Origin: an uncultured Cyanobium sp.
Lineage (GTDB): Bacteria; Cyanobacteriota; Cyanobacteriia; PCC-6307; Cyanobiaceae
NCBI GenBank assembly: GCA_937919075.1
Contig: CALFOF010000339.1
Span: 1-6,956, forward strand
Direction of reading: 5' to 3'
DNA length: 6,956 bases
This document shows positions 4,342 through 6,956 of the stretch, piece by piece. The stretch's first letter is position 1, and each line of letters begins with the position of its first letter. The notes below the pieces were generated by a model, which was not told where the DNA came from, did not search any database, and worked only from the letters and a program-made list of their open reading frames with translations. The translations under genes and the position numbers were made by a program.

Positions 4342-6177
4342 ACTGCGGCGCTGGTGCACGGCGGTGACGCCGGTGCCATCCAGCAGGCCGCCGTGGCTCA
4401 CCTGGGCATAGACCAGCCAGTGGTCGCCGCATTCCATCCGCTGGCTCACGCTGGCCTCCAGCCAGGCCAGTGCTTCGGGCAGCAGCGGCTGGCCCGCCGG
4501 ACTGTGCTCCAGCTCCAGGCCCGCCAGCCGGTCGGCGCCGGGGGGGTAGGGCTGCAGGAAGCGCTTCATCGGCCCGCTCTCGCGGCCTTCGGCCAGCACG
4601 TTGAGCACGAAGCGATCGCCCACGTGCAGCAGGCTCTCCACGGCGCGATCCCGGGCCACCGCCACCGTGAAGCCGGGAGGCGTGAAGCTGGCCTGGCTCA
4701 CCCAGCTGGCCACCATGCCGCCGCTCAGGGCGGCCGCCCCCTCTCCCTTCACGCAGGTGAGCACGCAGAGCGAGCCCACCACCCGGCCCAAGGCCAGCAC
4801 CGCCGGGTTGCTGCGGCTTTCGCTGAGGCCGCCAGCCACCACGCGCCGTTGACGCTTCTGCTGGTTGAGCAGTTGCCGCCCCAGGGCCGTGCCCGTTTCC
4901 TCCATGCGCTTGAGCGTGGGCGGATCGGGGCTGAACTTCACCCGGATCGGCTCGAAGGCGAAGCGGAAACCGCCGTCCCGCAGCTTGGTTTCCAAGAGAT
5001 CGATGGCCTCACCGCTCCAGCCGAAGCTGCCGAACACCCCCACCGGCTTGGCGCGGTCACCTTCGGCCAGCAGGGTGCCGAGCGCCGAGACGATCGGCGT
5101 GGGGGCGTGGCCGCCCAGGGTGGGAGAGCCGATCAGCACCGCATCGCAGCTGCGGATCGTTTCAAGCAGCTGGTCGGGTGGGGCGAACTCGCAGTTGATG
5201 CTCTCCACCCGCACGCCCGTGCGCGCCACGCCTTGGGCGATCGCATCGGCGAGGGCGGCGGTGTTGCCGTAGGCGCTGGCATAGAGCAGCGCCACCGACA
5301 GGCGGGTTTTCTCGAGGTTCTCCCCCCAGCGCCTGTAATCGGCCAGCAGGCTGCGCCAGCTTTCAGTGATCGCCGGGCCGTGGCCGGGCGCGATCGTGCG
5401 GATCTCCAGCTGATCGAGCCGGTCGACCACCGTTTCCACCTGGCGGGCCATCGGCGCCATCAGGCAGTCGTAGAAGTGACGGCGGTCTTCCTCGGTGCTG
5501 TCGCGGTTGGCCTCGGCGTAGGCCTCGCTGCAGAGGTGGGCGGCGAAGAACTTGCCGCTCATCAGCAGGCCGGTGCGTTCCTCAAAGGCGATCAGGGCAC
5601 CGGGCCAGCGTGGCGTGGGGGCAGGCAGCAGGGTGAGGCGGAAGCCGTTGGCCAGCTCGCGGCTCACCTCCTGCTTCACCACATCGATCGGCGGCAGGGG
5701 CGGCAGCGGCGGTTCGTCCACCTCACTGCCCGGAGCGGCGGGGCGGCGTTGCTGCCACAGCTCCTCCACCAGCCGGGCGCCGGTGTTGGAGGCCACCAGC
5801 ATCAGGGCGGGCCAGCCAGCCGCCAGCTCGCGCAGCAGCGCCACCCGGTTGGGGTTGACATGACCGAGCACCACCTTGAGCGGCGCCGCCGCCGGCACCA
5901 AAGCGGCCAGCTGGGCCAGGAACGGCGCCGTGAACGAAGCGCCCGGGGGATGCACCAGCACCGGCGGGATCTCCCGCTGGGCACTGTTGCGGCCACCGGC
6001 GAACAGGAAGGCATTGGCACTGGTGCCGCGCTCCAGGCCGTACTCCACCTCGAAGCGCAGCCGTTTGGGGCTGAGGCAGCGCAGGCAGGTCAGGCCTGCG
6101 TCCAGCGGAATGGTGATGACGCTGCGGTCGATCACTGCCGGGGCCGCAGTGGTGGGATCAAGAACAAGATCAGCCAT
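4327..6177 (-). CDS. flv1: Flavodiiron protein, Flv1 type (degenerate diiron site)
   Basis: A 616-residue three-domain flavodiiron protein, partner of Flv3 in cyanobacterial Mehler-like O2 reduction to water downstream of photosystem I. The lactamase-like domain spans about 20-285, the flavodoxin-like FMN domain about 292-440 (LLYASAYGNTAALADAI, then VLIGSPTLGG and GVFGSFGWSGEA), and the flavin-reductase domain about 455-616 (GSLCVLT, GGMVASWVSQASFTPPG, DRFVLNVL, ending VHQRRSGANY). The canonical ligand motif HxExDH reads HVNPNR (His106, Asn108, Asn110, Arg111). Arg190 in PTPRWPG and Lys209 in SGKFF stand where ligand His and Asp are expected; His266 is kept in GHGP. Such neutral or basic replacements are known for the Flv1/Flv2 branch and point to Flv1 rather than Flv3. 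ATG 6177 overlaps the flv3 TGA (TGATG), implying coupling. Residues 142-164 form a Pro-rich insert (EPPLPPLPP). Naming as Flv1 rather than Flv2 rests on its pairing with an Flv3-type protein. Confidence 0.93.
   Translation of the reverse strand: MADLVLDPTTAAPAVIDRSVITIPLDAGLTCLRCLSPKRLRFEVEYGLERGTSANAFLFAGGRNSAQREIPPVLVHPPGASFTAPFLAQLAALVPAAAPLKVVLGHVNPNRVALLRELAAGWPALMLVASNTGARLVEELWQQRRPAAPGSEVDEPPLPPLPPIDVVKQEVSRELANGFRLTLLPAPTPRWPGALIAFEERTGLLMSGKFFAAHLCSEAYAEANRDSTEEDRRHFYDCLMAPMARQVETVVDRLDQLEIRTIAPGHGPAITESWRSLLADYRRWGENLEKTRLSVALLYASAYGNTAALADAIAQGVARTGVRVESINCEFAPPDQLLETIRSCDAVLIGSPTLGGHAPTPIVSALGTLLAEGDRAKPVGVFGSFGWSGEAIDLLETKLRDGGFRFAFEPIRVKFSPDPPTLKRMEETGTALGRQLLNQQKRQRRVVAGGLSESRSNPAVLALGRVVGSLCVLTCVKGEGAAALSGGMVASWVSQASFTPPGFTVAVARDRAVESLLHVGDRFVLNVLAEGRESGPMKRFLQPYPPGADRLAGLELEHSPAGQPLLPEALAWLEASVSQRMECGDHWLVYAQVSHGGLLDGTGVTAVHQRRSGANY
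4612..4619. repeat. HIP1 octamer GCGATCGC
   Basis: Exact copy inside the flavin-reductase domain of flv1, in the codons for the GDRF segment. The corresponding place in flv3 reads GCGATCGT, one base off. Confidence 0.65.
5237..5244. repeat. HIP1 octamer GCGATCGC
   Basis: Exact copy inside the flavodoxin domain of flv1, over the codons of ADAIAQG. Confidence 0.65.
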
Positions 6178-6179
6178 CA
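6175..6179 (-). promoter_or_regulatory. Stop/start overlap TGATG joining flv3 and flv1
   Basis: The flv3 TGA (6179-6177) shares its last A with the flv1 ATG (6177-6175). No strong Shine-Dalgarno is near; the closest G-rich element (GGGG) lies 11 bases upstream. Re-initiation by ribosomes finishing flv3 would keep the two subunits near equal amounts, which suits a heteromeric Flv1/Flv3 complex. Confidence 0.7.
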
Positions 6180-6956
6180 GTAATGATTCCCCACCTTGCG
6201 GTGATGCACGGCCGTGGTGGCTTCGGTGTCGGACACCGTGCCCTCCTCCACCGCGGCGTAGATGATCCAGTGGTCGGGGGTTTCCATGCGCTGCACCACC
6301 CGGCAGCCGAGGAAGGCGAGCGCATCGCTGAGCACCGGGCCACCGGCGGCGGCGCCATCGAGGGTGGGCACACCGGCGAAGCGGTCGGCGCCGGGGGGGA
6401 AACGCTTGAGGAAATGGCGCAGCAGGGGCTGGTAGTTGTCTTCGCGCAGGATGTTGAGCACGAAGCGATCGTCCACCTGCATCAGCGCTTCGATGGCGCG
6501 GTCTTTGGCCACGGCGATCGAGAGGCCCGGTGGATCGAAGCTGGCCTGGCTCACCCAGCTGGCCACCATGGCGCTGCTGCGTTCCTGCTGGCGGGCGGTC
6601 ACGATGTAGAGACCACCGCTGAGCCGCCCCAGCGCCTTGTCCACATCGGCATCGATCGCCTTCATGGCGGCGATCGTTTTCGCCTTGGTGAGCAACTGGC
6701 CCAGGTCGGTGCCGGCCTCTTCGCAGCGCTGGTAATCGTTGCCATCGGGAGCCTGGCGGACGCGCAGCGGCGCGAAGGCCTCCTTCTGGCCCAGGCCGCG
6801 CAGCTGGCTGGCCACGCTGTCGATCGGTTGATCGTTGCCGCCGAAGGCGTCGTAGCAGGCCACCCATTGCTTGGGTTTGAGCGCCGCCAGCAGCGTGCCG
6901 ATCGACTGCTGCAGCTCCGCATCGGGGCTGGCGGGCCAGGTGGGCACCACCACGGC
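6177..6956 (-). CDS. flv3: Flavodiiron protein, Flv3 type, C-terminal part (5' end outside window)
   Basis: The last 259 residues of a second flavodiiron protein, entering from the right edge. The end of the flavodoxin-like domain (about 1-85 of the fragment) includes PTWPASPDAELQQSIG, the CYDAFGGNDQPID segment and the EEAGTDLGQLL helix. The flavin-reductase domain (about 100-259) includes KALGRLSGGLYIVTAR, AMVASWVSQASFDPPG, DRFVLNIL, FLKRFPPGADRF, METPDHWIIYA and the terminal TAVHHRKVGNHY, which as I recall it is the Flv3-type ending. The lactamase-like domain with the diiron ligands lies outside the window, so the canonical site cannot be verified. It precedes flv1 with a one-base overlap, and the two form the expected O2-photoreducing pair. 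The call as Flv3 rests on the C-terminus and on the neighbour being Flv1-like. Confidence 0.88.
   Translation of the reverse strand, partial: AVVVPTWPASPDAELQQSIGTLLAALKPKQWVACYDAFGGNDQPIDSVASQLRGLGQKEAFAPLRVRQAPDGNDYQRCEEAGTDLGQLLTKAKTIAAMKAIDADVDKALGRLSGGLYIVTARQQERSSAMVASWVSQASFDPPGLSIAVAKDRAIEALMQVDDRFVLNILREDNYQPLLRHFLKRFPPGADRFAGVPTLDGAAAGGPVLSDALAFLGCRVVQRMETPDHWIIYAAVEEGTVSDTEATTAVHHRKVGNHY

Noticed and set aside
3264..4367. A 367-codon plus-strand frame overlapping the phosphatase gene
   Set aside because: Out of frame with the RHG-containing protein, rich in Arg, Pro and Cys, and crosses the antisense of rubrerythrin and the flv1 end.
4354..6183. A 609-codon open frame on the plus strand, antisense to flv1
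   Set aside because: It is the mirror of the flv1 coding frame in GC-rich DNA. Its translation is full of His, Gln, Gly and Ala repeats and has no family motif, while the minus strand gives a clear flavodiiron protein.
6178..6867. Upstream extension of the flv1 frame to 846 codons
   Set aside because: The extension lies over flv3 in another frame and is Arg/Pro-rich without motifs. The family start and the TGATG overlap place the start at 6177.

Overview
The window is GC-rich, densely packed bacterial chromosome, most likely from a unicellular cyanobacterium of the Synechococcus/Cyanobium group. The main evidence is an adjacent pair of three-domain flavodiiron proteins (Flv3 and Flv1 types), an architecture with a C-terminal flavin-reductase domain that is characteristic of oxygenic phototrophs. 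A rubrerythrin of the kind I remember from picocyanobacteria and three copies of the cyanobacterial HIP1 octamer (GCGATCGC) agree with this. The assignment is inference from protein content, not from a search.

Layout, left to right. 1-380 (+) is the C-terminal end of gcvP, the glycine cleavage P protein. It is followed by a three-copy 24-bp tandem repeat (387-458) and a leader-like stretch with inverted repeats. 672-956 (+) is a small Pro/Arg-rich hypothetical protein that converges on 983-1228 (-), a second small hypothetical protein. From 3455 leftwards on the minus strand runs an apparent operon: rubrerythrin (2745-3455), a half-length Old Yellow Enzyme that lacks its N-terminal half (2153-2725), and a pirin-family cupin (1374-2156). 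The last two overlap by four bases (ATGA). A 142-bp divergent gap holding a G-quadruplex motif separates rubrerythrin from an exported histidine-phosphatase-like protein (3598-4305, +). That gene converges on the flavodiiron pair read from the right edge on the minus strand: flv3 (partial, 6177-6956), then flv1 (4327-6177), joined by a TGATG stop/start overlap.

Functionally, much of the window concerns oxygen and redox handling. Flv1/Flv3 reduce O2 to water downstream of photosystem I, rubrerythrin reduces peroxide, and the OYE remnant and pirin are flavin-type and iron-type redox proteins. Grouping them as one physiological theme is inference; only the flv3-flv1 and OYE-pirin couplings are visible in the sequence. 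I see no convincing novel system. The items most worth checking are the truncated but still open OYE reading frame, the in-frame tandem repeat behind gcvP, the G-quadruplex motif in the divergent promoter, and the structured leader of the 94-residue hypothetical gene. No rRNA, tRNA, CRISPR array, insertion sequence or integrase was seen.
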